A stretch of 46,348 nt of DNA from Martinezella lusitana. GTDB taxonomy: Bacteria; Pseudomonadota; Alphaproteobacteria; Rhizobiales; Rhizobiaceae. Made by a program: the position numbers and the translations under genes. Of the stretch, positions 17,530 to 25,678 are shown in pieces; the first letter of the stretch is position 1, and every line of letters starts with the position of its first letter. The notes under the pieces were generated by a model, which was given only the letters and a program-made list of their open reading frames with translations, had not been told where the DNA came from and searched no databases. The stretch is from NCBI RefSeq assembly GCF_900094565.1, contig NZ_FMAF01000027.1, positions 43,142-89,489 of the forward strand, in the 5' to 3' direction.

Positions 17530-17724
17530 TCTTGATGGCTCTGAGCTTCGCATTGACACCGTGACGCCACAGATTATCCGCAACTCGGATACGAATTTCG
17601 GCGTTATTGGAGTTCTTGGCGCAGGAACCCTGCGTTGAGCGGGAGTGTATCAGGCAGTCCGACCAGTTCTAGCACGTTGCTGGCTTATTATTGAGCTTGT
17701 ATGCCGTTTTTCCTTCCTGAACGA

Positions 17725-18141
17725 TTATCCCTTCGGAAGTGCGTACCGGAGCACGCGCAATTCGTCCTCATCGCCGAGGGAAATTTCCAACACACGATTG
17801 GCGAGATCGTCATCGTCGTCGAGTTCGGCCATAGCCTGTTCGAACAGCTCGATCTGCATATCGAGGTCCATACCGGGCGGGCGGTTTAGGTAGACAGCCC
17901 GGCATGGATGGCAACGTCTGCATATTGCCCCTTCGTCCCGGGCTTGTCTTTCGGCCCGCGGAAGTCGACCGAGTTCTTCGTGACGAACGTCCAGTCGCCC
18001 TAAAGAATGATCGGTGTGAGCTCCCAGTCTTTCAGGCCACCCAGTTTTCATCCAGACGACATGGCTCGTTTCGCCATAACCTTTTTCCAGCGCCATCTTA
18101 GCCAGTTGAGGACTGAGGCACTCATCAATCAGAAACTTCAT
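17725..18141 (-). pseudogene. DUF5615 PIN-like toxin, decayed
   Basis: Starts MKFLIDECLSPQLAKMALEK, the hallmark N-terminus of DUF5615 PIN-like toxins (Asp in LIDEC), and overlaps the DUF433 gene stop (ATGA). After VVWMK the reading must shift one frame (extra A in AAAA) to continue GGLKDWELTPIIL, which then meets an in-frame TAG before GDWTFVTKNSVDFRG. A further shift near 17890 returns to PPGMDLDMQIELFEQAMAEL. The annotated open frame therefore contains a nonsense middle, and the toxin is very likely inactive while its antitoxin remains intact. Confidence 0.8.
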
Positions 18142-18899
18142 CCCGCCTTCGTGCGACGGGGGACGCGACGATCTGTGAGGATGACCGAACCTTCGGGAAG
18201 CTCGCCCAGCACGCGGGGCCGCCCGCGCAAGGGATTAGCTTCCGCATAGATTGTCGCGAGCCTGATCTTCTCTCTGTCCAGGCCAGGCCAGGTTTCGAGA
18301 ATGCGCTCCGTGGAATTGCCCGCGGATACGGACGCGGCAACATCATGGACAGGAACGCGGGTGCCTCGAATGACAGGCGTCCCACCAAGGATGTCGGCCG
18401 ACGATGTGACGACCTCCCGTGCTGCGGCAAGGTCGTCCAGCCGCTCGCTCGCGCCCCTCATAAAGGGCATGAGATCGATCGTCAGAAACTCGTGGTGCAC
18501 GGTCCAATCTTCAAGCAACAGGGCGGACCACGGGAGGGTGCGGGCTCTCGCAAGCCGGGCCTCCGCCGTCCGGATAGTAGACAGGCGTTCTTCCGAGGTA
18601 AGGCGGCGGGCGCTTTCGAAGTAAAACGTGATAAGCGAGCAGGCTCCGGCGAGGACATGACGACCGTTGTCGAGCGATATGAACGCTTCCGGCAAGATGT
18701 GCTCGTCGATAACGCGATTGACGTCGCGCAGGCTCACGCGCGAGACAACGGCAGCCTCGCTCGCCTTCAGCATCTCGGCAACTGCTGGCATGGTTGAGCC
18801 ATCGGTATTAATTCTTCCGATGGGTCGGAATATATAACTTGTTGGGGGCGATATCAAGGCCTGGGACGGATCGGCGGTCGCCGGTTGGACTTGAGGCAT
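18138..18899 (-). CDS. DUF433 domain antitoxin (partner of DUF5615)
   Basis: A frame of up to 253 aa. The start is uncertain: ATG 18899 or ATG 18791 (MPAVAEMLKASEAA). Residues about 40-70 look like a DNA-binding helix region (AAVVSRVSLRDVNRVIDEHI). The DUF433 domain is C-terminal: ILGGTPVIRGTRVPVHDVAA, then EANPLRGRP. DUF433 proteins are antitoxins of DUF5615 PIN-like toxins, and the stop overlaps the start of the toxin remnant. Intact. Confidence 0.82.
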   Translation of the reverse strand: MPQVQPATADPSQALISPPTSYIFRPIGRINTDGSTMPAVAEMLKASEAAVVSRVSLRDVNRVIDEHILPEAFISLDNGRHVLAGACSLITFYFESARRLTSEERLSTIRTAEARLARARTLPWSALLLEDWTVHHEFLTIDLMPFMRGASERLDDLAAAREVVTSSADILGGTPVIRGTRVPVHDVAASVSAGNSTERILETWPGLDREKIRLATIYAEANPLRGRPRVLGELPEGSVILTDRRVPRRTKAG

Positions 18900-18986
18900 T
18901 GGGTTGATGAGGACGAGCCAAGATCGAAATCGCCGCTGGGCAATCGTTATATTGGTGCGCTATTTCGCTCCTTATGACGTCCTCTA

Positions 18987-19063
18987 GCGGAATTCCGCAT
19001 TTTGCTTTATCTTAGAGTCATACGAAATTCCGGACACCGGCCAGCAGGCGAGCGATATTCCGC
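18987..19063. promoter_or_regulatory. Candidate hipBA operator region
   Basis: GCGGAATTCCGC at 18987-18998 is a perfect 12-bp palindrome. Related half-sites follow: GAAATTCCGG near 19023 and GATATTCCGCATG overlapping the hipB start. HipB proteins autoregulate through repeated palindromes upstream of their own gene, so these are plausible sites. Spacing was judged by eye only. Confidence 0.4.
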
Positions 19064-19411
19064 ATGAGCACTACGATTTTCAATACTCTTGGCGAGCAAC
19101 TGCTGGCCGCCCGCAAACGACGCGGTCTCAGCCAGCCTGCACTTGCGACAAGGCTCGGCCGGGACCGGGCACGAATATCGGAACTCGAAAGGGACCTTGC
19201 AACCGATCGACGGGGTAGGGATCGACTGACGCTGTTTGCCGAAATCTGCGATGCCCTCGACCTTGTGCCGGTCCTGCTGCCGAAGTCCCGGATGGGGGAA
19301 GTGAGGCAGTTGATTGGCGATGCTAGAGAACACCAGAATAAAGGTACGGCGGCCAGCGCATTTGAGGAACTTTTCGTCGATCTCGATGAAGACGACAATG
19401 GGGAACCGTGA
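19064..19411 (+). CDS. hipB: HipB-like antitoxin
   Basis: A 115-aa protein with an N-terminal XRE helix-turn-helix at residues about 8-62 (LLAARKRRGLSQPALATRLG, then RDRARISELERDL). The C-terminal part is acidic. In HipBA modules this protein binds the operator and neutralises the HipA kinase. The stop overlaps the hipA start as TGATG, showing coupling. Together with the downstream HipA motifs the assignment is firm. Confidence 0.88.
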   Translation: MSTTIFNTLGEQLLAARKRRGLSQPALATRLGRDRARISELERDLATDRRGRDRLTLFAEICDALDLVPVLLPKSRMGEVRQLIGDAREHQNKGTAASAFEELFVDLDEDDNGEP

Positions 19412-20700
19412 TGGCGAAATCTTCGGCGATCCTTGGCGTCCATCTTCTGGATCAGAACATCGGGAAGGTGAGGGTAGGGACCCTGACGCGCGATAGTGAC
19501 GGCGCGGTCGCGTTTGTCGTTGCGGAAACGTTCCTGCGGGATCCAAGGCGGCCAATTTTGAGCCTGGGCTGGTTCGATCCTGACGATGACGAGGGCACAC
19601 GCAATCGTCTGGCGCGGCGTGGGGACAAAATTGGGCTTCACGGCACATTGCCACCATGGTTTTCAGGATTGCTTCCAGAGGGCGCCCTCAGGGACCTCGT
19701 GTTGAACGAGATGGGGCCGGGCGATCACGATGAGTTCGACGTCCTGACCCGCCTCGGCGGCGATCTCCCCGGCGCAATCCTCGTCGTCCCCGAAACAGCG
19801 GTTCCAGCGTCAGCCGGCCCGATCACCATTGAAAAGAAAGATGGTGTGGATGTCCCGCTGCCCGATGGCACGGTCAAATTCTCGCTCGCCGGTGTGCAGC
19901 TCAAGTTCACGGCCAACGTCGAGGGCGACAGATTGACGGTTCCCGGTCGCGGTAACACCGGCCGCTGCATCATCAAGGTGGCAAGCGAGCGATACCCAGG
20001 GCTGCCGGAAGCTGAACATGCGGCCATGCAGATGGCAAGGACGATCGGCGTGCGGACAGCAAACTGCCGGCTTGTCTCCAGCACCGCGATCAGCGGCATC
20101 CCTGCGGAACTGTTGGCTCATGGTGAGCGCGTTCTCGTCGTCGATCGCTTCGACCGTGCCGACGATGATCGTCGCATTCACATCGAAGACGCAGCCCAAA
20201 TTCTAGGAGCGATCGGCGATCGAAAATATACGATGGCGACGACCGAGACCATCATCAACATGGTGCGCCGCTTCAGCACCGACCATCGCGATGACATATT
20301 GGAAGCCATCCGCAGGGTAGTTGCAGACGTGCTTTTAGGCAATGGCGACAACCATCTCAAGAACTGGTCTTTCCGTTTCCCGGCACCTGGCGAAATCCGG
20401 CTGTCGCCGGCCTACGATATTGTCCCGACCGTTCTTTACATGCCGTCCGACACTATGGCGCTGAGGTTCGTCAAAACCCACAGCTTCGAAAGCGTGAACC
20501 TGCATCGCTTTGAGAGGGTCGCAAGTTTTCTTCGCCTGGACGCGAAGCTGATCACACGCGAGGTCGTTGCGACAGTCAGGCGTGCGCTGGAGCATTGGCC
20601 GACATCGGCGCCTAAACTACTGGGGGAAAAGAAAGCAAAGCAGCTTCTTGATCGCCTTGGCACGCTGAGCCTGGTGGACGAAGTGCGGCGTCAATCGTAG
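19411..20700 (+). CDS. hipA: HipA-like serine/threonine kinase toxin
   Basis: About 429 aa from ATG 19411, one base into the hipB stop. The N-terminal subdomain has the HipA-N layout (GKVRVGTLTRD, then SGLLPEGALR). The kinase core shows KFSLAGVQLKF, the ATP-site lysine region RCIIKVAS, VVDRFDR, the catalytic loop LLGNGDNHLKNWSF and the metal-binding PAYDIVPT. HipA kinases phosphorylate translation-related targets such as glutamyl-tRNA synthetase and cause growth arrest; the target here is not known. All key motifs are present, so this is probably the only intact toxin among the recognised toxin-antitoxin modules of the window. Confidence 0.9.
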   Translation: MAKSSAILGVHLLDQNIGKVRVGTLTRDSDGAVAFVVAETFLRDPRRPILSLGWFDPDDDEGTRNRLARRGDKIGLHGTLPPWFSGLLPEGALRDLVLNEMGPGDHDEFDVLTRLGGDLPGAILVVPETAVPASAGPITIEKKDGVDVPLPDGTVKFSLAGVQLKFTANVEGDRLTVPGRGNTGRCIIKVASERYPGLPEAEHAAMQMARTIGVRTANCRLVSSTAISGIPAELLAHGERVLVVDRFDRADDDRRIHIEDAAQILGAIGDRKYTMATTETIINMVRRFSTDHRDDILEAIRRVVADVLLGNGDNHLKNWSFRFPAPGEIRLSPAYDIVPTVLYMPSDTMALRFVKTHSFESVNLHRFERVASFLRLDAKLITREVVATVRRALEHWPTSAPKLLGEKKAKQLLDRLGTLSLVDEVRRQS

Positions 20701-20736
20701 TCTTTGGCTCACGTCGGTCCGGGCCTTGCACTCTCT

Positions 20737-20768
20737 CTAATTCACCCCTATGTTTGGGGGTGGATTAG
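20737..20768. promoter_or_regulatory. Inverted repeat upstream of second DUF433 gene
   Basis: CTAATTCACCCC (20737-20748) and GGGGTGGATTAG (20757-20768) form a 12-bp dyad with one mismatch, ending 13 bp before the ATG at 20782. The position suits an autoregulatory operator of the antitoxin. It could also act as a weak hairpin after hipA, but there is no T-run. Confidence 0.5.
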
Positions 20769-20781
20769 AAAGGGCAATAGG

Positions 20782-21372
20782 ATGGAACATCTGACAACGG
20801 CACAAGCGGCTTTTGTGGTTGATGCGCCTCTAGACACTTTCAAAAAGGTTGTCGAGCGCGCGCCGATCAAGCCGCAACTCGTGAAGCGAGGCGGTCGGAA
20901 TATTAGGCAGTTCGGTCAAGCCGAGCTGGTATTTCTCCATGCCTATGACGAACTCAAACAGGCGCTGACACCCAAGAGCCAGTCCGAATTCTACGAGGCG
21001 TTGCGAAGCTCTCTCAAACGCGGTCACGCGAAAGAGGTCGTGTTCGGTAAACAGCGCTACGACATTGGTCAGCACCTGGTCTTCGTCGAGCGTAAGCTGA
21101 AGGAACTCGACAAGCTCACTGCTCAAATCGACCTATCCGGCAAGGAACCGCTAATCCGGGGAACGCAAATCGAGGCGCATCGGATTGCCGCTCTCCTCGA
21201 CGCCGGCGCGACTGTCAAAGATGTCCTTCGCGACTATCCCTCCTTGAAGGAGCAACAGGTCGTTTCCGCGGGAGTCTATGCGGAGGCGCATCCGAAGGCG
21301 GGGCGGCCGTATCCGAAGCAAACGGCAAAAGCCGCCATGCGCGCAGCCGATCTTAGCGCGTTGGATGACTGA
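20782..21372 (+). CDS. DUF433 domain antitoxin with MerR-like N-terminus
   Basis: I chose ATG 20782 (MEHLTTAQAAFVVDAPLDTF) because a good ribosome binding site, AGAAAGGGCAATAGG, lies just upstream; the frame extends to 20704. It has 196 aa. The N-terminal 60 residues resemble a helix-turn-helix (AAFVVDAPLDTFKKVVERA); the DUF433 domain at about 125-180 has PLIRGTQIEAHRIAALLDAG and YAEAHPKAGRP. It is followed directly by a decayed PIN toxin gene, so it is an antitoxin left without its partner. Confidence 0.82.
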   Translation: MEHLTTAQAAFVVDAPLDTFKKVVERAPIKPQLVKRGGRNIRQFGQAELVFLHAYDELKQALTPKSQSEFYEALRSSLKRGHAKEVVFGKQRYDIGQHLVFVERKLKELDKLTAQIDLSGKEPLIRGTQIEAHRIAALLDAGATVKDVLRDYPSLKEQQVVSAGVYAEAHPKAGRPYPKQTAKAAMRAADLSALDD

Positions 21373-21376
21373 GCTT

Positions 21377-21737
21377 GAAATATCTGCTCCATACAAATGT
21401 CTTAAAGGAAATCGGTCGACCCGAGCCGCACGAAAATGTGGCGGCCTCGATACGGTTGACGATACTGATCTCGCGATCAGCGTGATCTCGGTTCGAGAGG
21501 TTCCGAAAAGCATCGAGAGAAAGCGGAACACCGACGAGGCTGTCGCCCGCCGGTGGGGGCAAATGCCGGGACAATCGGACAAGATTCCGACGTTATCGGT
21601 TTGGCCGCGACGGCGCAGGTAAATGACCTTGTCGTCGTCACCCGAAACACCGCTGATTTTCAAGGGCGGGCGTCACAATCCTGGACCCGTTTAAGAAGAC
21701 TGCCAAACCTGCCTGGCCAGGCTCGTCTGCCGATTAA
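21377..21737 (+). pseudogene. VapC/PIN domain toxin, decayed
   Basis: Three frames together rebuild a VapC-like PIN protein. TTG 21377 reads KYLLHTNVLKEIGRPEPHEN (first Asp position replaced by His). A shift near 21440 gives TVDDTDLAISVISVREVPKS then NTDEAVARR. After an apparent deletion of the central region another frame gives IGLAATAQVNDLVVVTRNTA, and a final shift gives VTILDPFKKTAKPAWPG to the stop at 21735-21737. Multiple frameshifts and a missing middle mean it is dead. It starts 5 bp after the DUF433 antitoxin gene. Confidence 0.78.
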
Positions 21738-21764
21738 TCATGTTCGAAAATGCATTTAGTTCGT

Positions 21765-22088
21765 TTAGTGCGGAAAAGCCAAAATGATTATTGCAAAAGA
21801 GACGGTGCCCGGTTGAGCGACCGAAATGTGCTTGTGGTCGAGCCCGCATTCTTCATGCAACAAGGTGTCGATATGGTGTGCTGGGATGCCGCTCTCGGCT
21901 CTAAAAGCTTCCGCGAGCTCGATGTCGAACATCGCTCTCGTCATTCGGGCGCGAGCGCGCAAAATTTCCTTCTTCGCCTTGGTTAATGTTTCGCCATCGA
22001 TTTTGTCGAGCCACGCGTTGTAGCGATCGCGCGCTGATGCGCTGCGTTCTTCTGCAGGCTTATTGAAACGCTGACGACCAGGCAGCAT
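21765..22088 (-). CDS. Hypothetical protein
   Basis: A 107-aa frame, helical and charged in the first two thirds (ARDRYNAWLDKIDGETLTKA, then KKEILRARARMTRAMFDIEL), with a hydrophobic end. It lies 32 bp downstream of the two-TM gene on the same strand. No family recognised. Confidence 0.4.
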   Translation of the reverse strand: MLPGRQRFNKPAEERSASARDRYNAWLDKIDGETLTKAKKEILRARARMTRAMFDIELAEAFRAESGIPAHHIDTLLHEECGLDHKHISVAQPGTVSFAIIILAFPH

Positions 22089-22120
22089 TCTGGTTAAGTG
22101 TAGATCGCGCCAGAAGATTG

Positions 22121-22441
22121 CTACCGGTCAGAGTGAACTGGCCGAGTCTCGCTGATCTCAACTTTGGGCAAGCTGCTGGCTTCAAAAAGAGGAGCACTAA
22201 GCCGCTTCTCTTCGTCCATCAAGTGGCCAAGCTGCCGTGCCGATAGCGCCGCGACTTTATGCACTAAAACGGAAACTATTAGGCTGCTGACGGCCATTGC
22301 GTAGGGAATCCAATTGGGCTGAACCCTTTCAATCGACAGAGAAATAAAGGTTGAGAAGCCACCGACTGCCAAGATCGAGATCGCTACACCGTTAAAATAC
22401 GCGATTTGAGCCCGTAGTTGCTCTTTCTTCGCCTCAGACAT
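22121..22441 (-). CDS. Small two-TM membrane protein
   Basis: A 106-aa protein with two hydrophobic segments, about residues 18-36 (VAISILAVGGFSTFISLSI) and 45-63 (IPYAMAVSSLIVSVLVHKV), linked by a short loop with a polar C-terminal tail. The ATG at 22441 has a strong ribosome binding site (GGAGGGCC on minus). It follows the nuclease-like gene by 36 bp and is probably cotranscribed. Small membrane partners next to nuclease genes are frequent in defence loci, but no function can be assigned. Confidence 0.65.
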   Translation of the reverse strand: MSEAKKEQLRAQIAYFNGVAISILAVGGFSTFISLSIERVQPNWIPYAMAVSSLIVSVLVHKVAALSARQLGHLMDEEKRLSAPLFEASSLPKVEISETRPVHSDR

Positions 22442-22477
22442 CGACGGCCCTCCATTGATCCCGGCACGCAGTCATTT

Positions 22478-23839
22478 TCAACCCGGTAATATTAAAATGC
22501 GTGGCTTTATCAGCTCCGGAACATTATACCCTTGCACGGTGATCGTAAGCTCACGGTTGGCATCATCCTTGTGCCCGAACAAGTAGGTCCAACTGCTCTC
22601 AGAACGTTTCTGGACCAGCTTCTTGAATTTGGGGTGCGCTGGAGTAACCTCTCCGATCTTCGCAAGGACGGCGCTGAAATCCTTATTCCGATTAAAGATA
22701 AGGACCGCTGCTTTTGTATCTCGCCAGCTAAGATAAGAAAGCACCTGATCAAGGGTTTCCAGATAGCCCTTTTCGCCGGTCCAGAATTTGCATTCGCCAA
22801 TAAAGATATTTTTCCTATCGACTTTGATCAGAATGTCGGACTTTCCTTCATAGTTGAAAGTTTCGGCCGTCGCATCGCCGGCAAAATGCCCATTGAGCTG
22901 GACTAGAAAATGGGTCCGCAAGCTCTCTCCATCGATTTCCCGGAACGCCCCGGGGCTTTGCTCCATGACGCCGACCATATTCTCCATCACCAATAGAACA
23001 TGCTCATAGTCTTCTGGGGTGAGAATAGGCTCTGGCTTGTACGGATCGCGAGAAGCAACGGGCCTTGGGACAGAAGGATGAATGGTACGACGGACGGAAG
23101 GAACTGCGAACGTTTGGCTCGCGCCGGGGCGCTCCTTCATTTTAAAACCCAACCCAGCAAGAAGCGATTTGCCTCGGAGAAGTTTTTCCTTGCGATGGTC
23201 AATTGTTCTCATCGCTAAGTCCCCTAGGCTCGCGTTGTAGGCCTGCGCGTCATTTGTCAACCAGCTCAAATGCAGATTGATCGATGCAACCATTCCATCG
23301 ATCTGCTGCCTCACGCGCTCTGCCGTAAGATCGGTTCCCGCGATGGAAAACGAGATAACGCCATCGTCCACATGCGCCCGGGGATTGTTGAAATTGCTGG
23401 TCGTGGGCTGGATATCAAATCCGACTTTATCGCCGGTGAAAGGCAGCTCGACGTCAACTGCCGTTCCAGTAATGTAATGCGGGCGCGAACGGTCATCTAT
23501 CCACCTGTTTTGATCCTGACTGATATCGATTTGAGCTTCCCGTTGGTCGACCACCAAATCATCTGGGTAAATCGTGGGAACCTCGAACGCGAATTCGCTC
23601 ACAAGGTAACGAGCCAGATCGGTGGTAGACGTATTGAGAAGCTCGTCGCCATTCTTGGCCTCGACAGTAGCAATCAGCTTTTGCCTCCACGCCTCTTGCG
23701 TTGCGAACCAGTCACCTTTGTTGAAAAGGTAGTCATTATACCAATCGGCATTGGTCAGAACCGATGTGCCCAGTCGCGCATTCCGATTGACATGATCTTC
23801 CAGGGCTGGTCGACCAGCTTGTTCCAAGCGGCGCAGCAA
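22478..23839 (-). CDS. PD-(D/E)XK nuclease-like protein, 5' end replaced by IS630 sequence
   Basis: The frame encodes 453 aa, but the first ~33 codons (TTG start at 23839) come from the IS630 end; native sequence begins at about WYNDYLFNKGDWFATQEAW. The C-terminal domain has a restriction-endonuclease fold motif: KSDILIKVDRKNIFIGECKF, i.e. Asp ... Glu-Cys-Lys, followed by LDQVLSYLSWRDTKAAVLIF. The N-terminal region includes VDVELPFTGDKVGFDIQPTT. It resembles uncharacterised PD-(D/E)XK proteins of about 440 aa. In the sequence beyond the IS630 a stop codon lies directly upstream in frame, so the original start is lost or altered. Expression now depends on the IS. Confidence 0.65.
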   Translation of the reverse strand: MLRRLEQAGRPALEDHVNRNARLGTSVLTNADWYNDYLFNKGDWFATQEAWRQKLIATVEAKNGDELLNTSTTDLARYLVSEFAFEVPTIYPDDLVVDQREAQIDISQDQNRWIDDRSRPHYITGTAVDVELPFTGDKVGFDIQPTTSNFNNPRAHVDDGVISFSIAGTDLTAERVRQQIDGMVASINLHLSWLTNDAQAYNASLGDLAMRTIDHRKEKLLRGKSLLAGLGFKMKERPGASQTFAVPSVRRTIHPSVPRPVASRDPYKPEPILTPEDYEHVLLVMENMVGVMEQSPGAFREIDGESLRTHFLVQLNGHFAGDATAETFNYEGKSDILIKVDRKNIFIGECKFWTGEKGYLETLDQVLSYLSWRDTKAAVLIFNRNKDFSAVLAKIGEVTPAHPKFKKLVQKRSESSWTYLFGHKDDANRELTITVQGYNVPELIKPRILILPG

Positions 23840-24324
23840 TGATTGACGATGTCGTCGTAGGATGTGAAGACGCGGTTCGACAGCCAGTTGTCGCGCAGGA
23901 ATTGCCAGACATTTTCAACAGGATTCAGTTCTGGGGATCGCGGCGGCAGGAAGAGCAGGGTGATGTTTTCCGGCACGATCAGCTTGGCCGATGAATGCCA
24001 ACCCGCCTGATCGAGGATCAGAACCGCGTGCGCACCGTTATCGACCTCGCGGCTGATTTCCTGAAGGTGCGCGTTCATTGCCTCTGTGTCGCACCAGGGC
24101 ATGACAATGCCTGCACCCTTACCCTTCTTCGGGCAGATCGCCCCGAATATGTAGGTCCATAGCGTTCGCTGATCGTGGGGGGCCGATGGACGCGTTCCCC
24201 GTTGCGCCCATCGCCGCGTCATCTTGTTCTTTTGCCCGATGCGGGCTTCATCTTGCCACCACAGCTCTATTTCTGTGCCTGGAGCGAGGGTCTTGCTGAT
24301 CGCGCTGATCTCTTCCGGGAAACT
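23755..24324 (-). pseudogene. IS630 transposase, C-terminal fragment
   Basis: Begins SFPEEISAISKTLAPG just after the IS110 junction and contains the catalytic core: TEIELWWQDEARIGQKNKMT (Asp), HAVLILDQAGWHSS (Asp), LPPRSPELNPVENVWQFLRD (Glu). It ends in frame at 23755. The N-terminal portion lies at 25679-26169. Joining the codons across the IS110 (ending EDFKK, resuming SFPEE) is exact. Confidence 0.88.
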
Positions 24325-24396
24325 TATGGAATGGCCCGCCCTTTCACCCAGCATCGAGTAGGATGCTGATATCGGGAAAGAGAAAGGAACGAGCGA

Positions 24397-25431
24397 ATGT
24401 CTATTGCTATCCTCGGTGTTGATCTGGGCAAGAACTCTTGCAGCATAGTTGGCGTCGATGCGGCCGGTGCCGTGGTCGTTCGTCGTACAATGCGCCGGCA
24501 GACGCTGATCGACTATGTGACGAAGCTTCCGGCCTGTGTGGTCGCAATGGAAGCATGTTGCGGCGCGCATCATCTGGGACGCCTGTTTATGGCGCAAGGC
24601 CACCAGATCCGGTTGATGTCGCCCGAATACGTTCGCCCATATATCAAAGCGCAGAAGAACGATGACCGCGATGCGGAGGGGATCGCGGAGGCCGCTTCAC
24701 GGCCGACAATGCGTTTCGTTGAACTCAAGAGCCAGGAGCAGTTAGATATCCAGACGTTGCATCGGGTGCGTTCGCGCCTCGTAGCCGAACGAACGAACCT
24801 TCTCAACCAATTGCGAGCGATCTTGCTGGAACGCGGGGTGATCTTTCCTGCTGGCAGGCGAAAGTTCGAGCTTGATTTGGATCGCATGCGTTCCGAGGGC
24901 AATGAGACCTTGTCGCCCCGCATGCGTCAGCTGATTGACGGGCTGCGTGCCGAATGGAAAGAGCTCGACGCGAAGATTGGGGCGCTGAACGATGAGTTTG
25001 TCCAACTGGCGCGCAACGATGCCGCCACACGCAGGTTGACCTCGATCCCTGGCATTGGGGTGCTCAACGCGACGGCTTTGGTCGCGGCCGTGGGTAATGC
25101 AAGCAGCTTTGCCAAGGCCCGAGACCTTGGCTCCTGGCTTGGGTTGGTTCCGAGACAATACAGCACGGGCGGCAAGGCACGGCTGCTTGGGATATCCAAG
25201 CGTGGCAACACCTATCTGCGCACTTTGCTCATCCATGGCGCGCGTGCGGCATTGCCATCGCTTTCAAAAAGCGACACTCCTTTGGGGCGATGGCTGACAG
25301 CAATGATCGAGAGAGGCGTGCATCGGAACGCAGTGGTGGTGGCGTTGGCCAACAAGCTGGCGCGTATCGCTTGGGCCGCTTTACGCAAAGAGACACGCTT
25401 CGAACGCGGTTACCTGGTAGCGACGGCATAA
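24397..25431 (+). CDS. IS110/IS1111 family transposase (DEDD recombinase)
   Basis: A 344-aa protein with an N-terminal RuvC-like DEDD domain: ILGVDLGKNSCSIVGVD (Asp), VVAMEACCGAHHLG (Glu), YIKAQKNDDRDAEGIAEAA (Asp, Asp). The C-terminal Tnp20 domain has LTSIPGIGVLNATALVAAVG then SWLGLVPRQYSTGGKARLLG with the conserved serine region. ATG at 24397 follows AAGGAACGAGCGA. Full length, apparently active. These enzymes use a bridge RNA encoded in the element. Confidence 0.94.
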   Translation: MSIAILGVDLGKNSCSIVGVDAAGAVVVRRTMRRQTLIDYVTKLPACVVAMEACCGAHHLGRLFMAQGHQIRLMSPEYVRPYIKAQKNDDRDAEGIAEAASRPTMRFVELKSQEQLDIQTLHRVRSRLVAERTNLLNQLRAILLERGVIFPAGRRKFELDLDRMRSEGNETLSPRMRQLIDGLRAEWKELDAKIGALNDEFVQLARNDAATRRLTSIPGIGVLNATALVAAVGNASSFAKARDLGSWLGLVPRQYSTGGKARLLGISKRGNTYLRTLLIHGARAALPSLSKSDTPLGRWLTAMIERGVHRNAVVVALANKLARIAWAALRKETRFERGYLVATA

Positions 25432-25678
25432 TTGGGTCGGAACATGCTATCGCACGTAGCCCAATGAGGTTTGCAGGAAGGATCGTGAAGATGGCCTGAC
25501 AGTCGATCGGCGTTTGGAAAGCCCGGTTTAAAAAATGGCACATGATGCCGAGAAACTTATGGGGCTCTAGACGCGCGGATGTCCATCTTGGCCATGGGGG
25601 CGACCCATGAGACCGTATACGTTGACGCAGACTGATCAGAACACCGTAAAATCTTCTTGCAGACGGGCGGGCCATACG
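25432..25678 (+). ncRNA. Candidate bridge RNA region of the IS1111-like element
   Basis: IS110-family elements encode a bridge RNA in their non-coding end, in the 3' end for the IS1111 subgroup. Here the 247 bp after the transposase stop is the only non-coding stretch large enough, and subterminal repeats place the element in that subgroup. I have not folded it, so this is position-based inference. Confidence 0.4.

Larger units (their letters stand above)
24325..25678 (+). mobile_element. IS110 family (IS1111-like) element
   Basis: Boundaries come from the interrupted IS630 reading frame (FKK joined to SFPEE): the insert is 1354 bp. Subterminal inverted repeats ATGGCCCGCCC (24331-24341) and GGGCGGGCCAT (25665-25675) lie a few bases inside each edge, a feature of the IS1111 subgroup. 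The transposase leaves 72 bp of 5' and about 247 bp of 3' non-coding sequence. Confidence 0.88.

Noticed and set aside
20737..20768. Intrinsic terminator after hipA
   Set aside because: The dyad lacks a T-run and sits just before the ribosome binding site of the next gene, favouring an operator.
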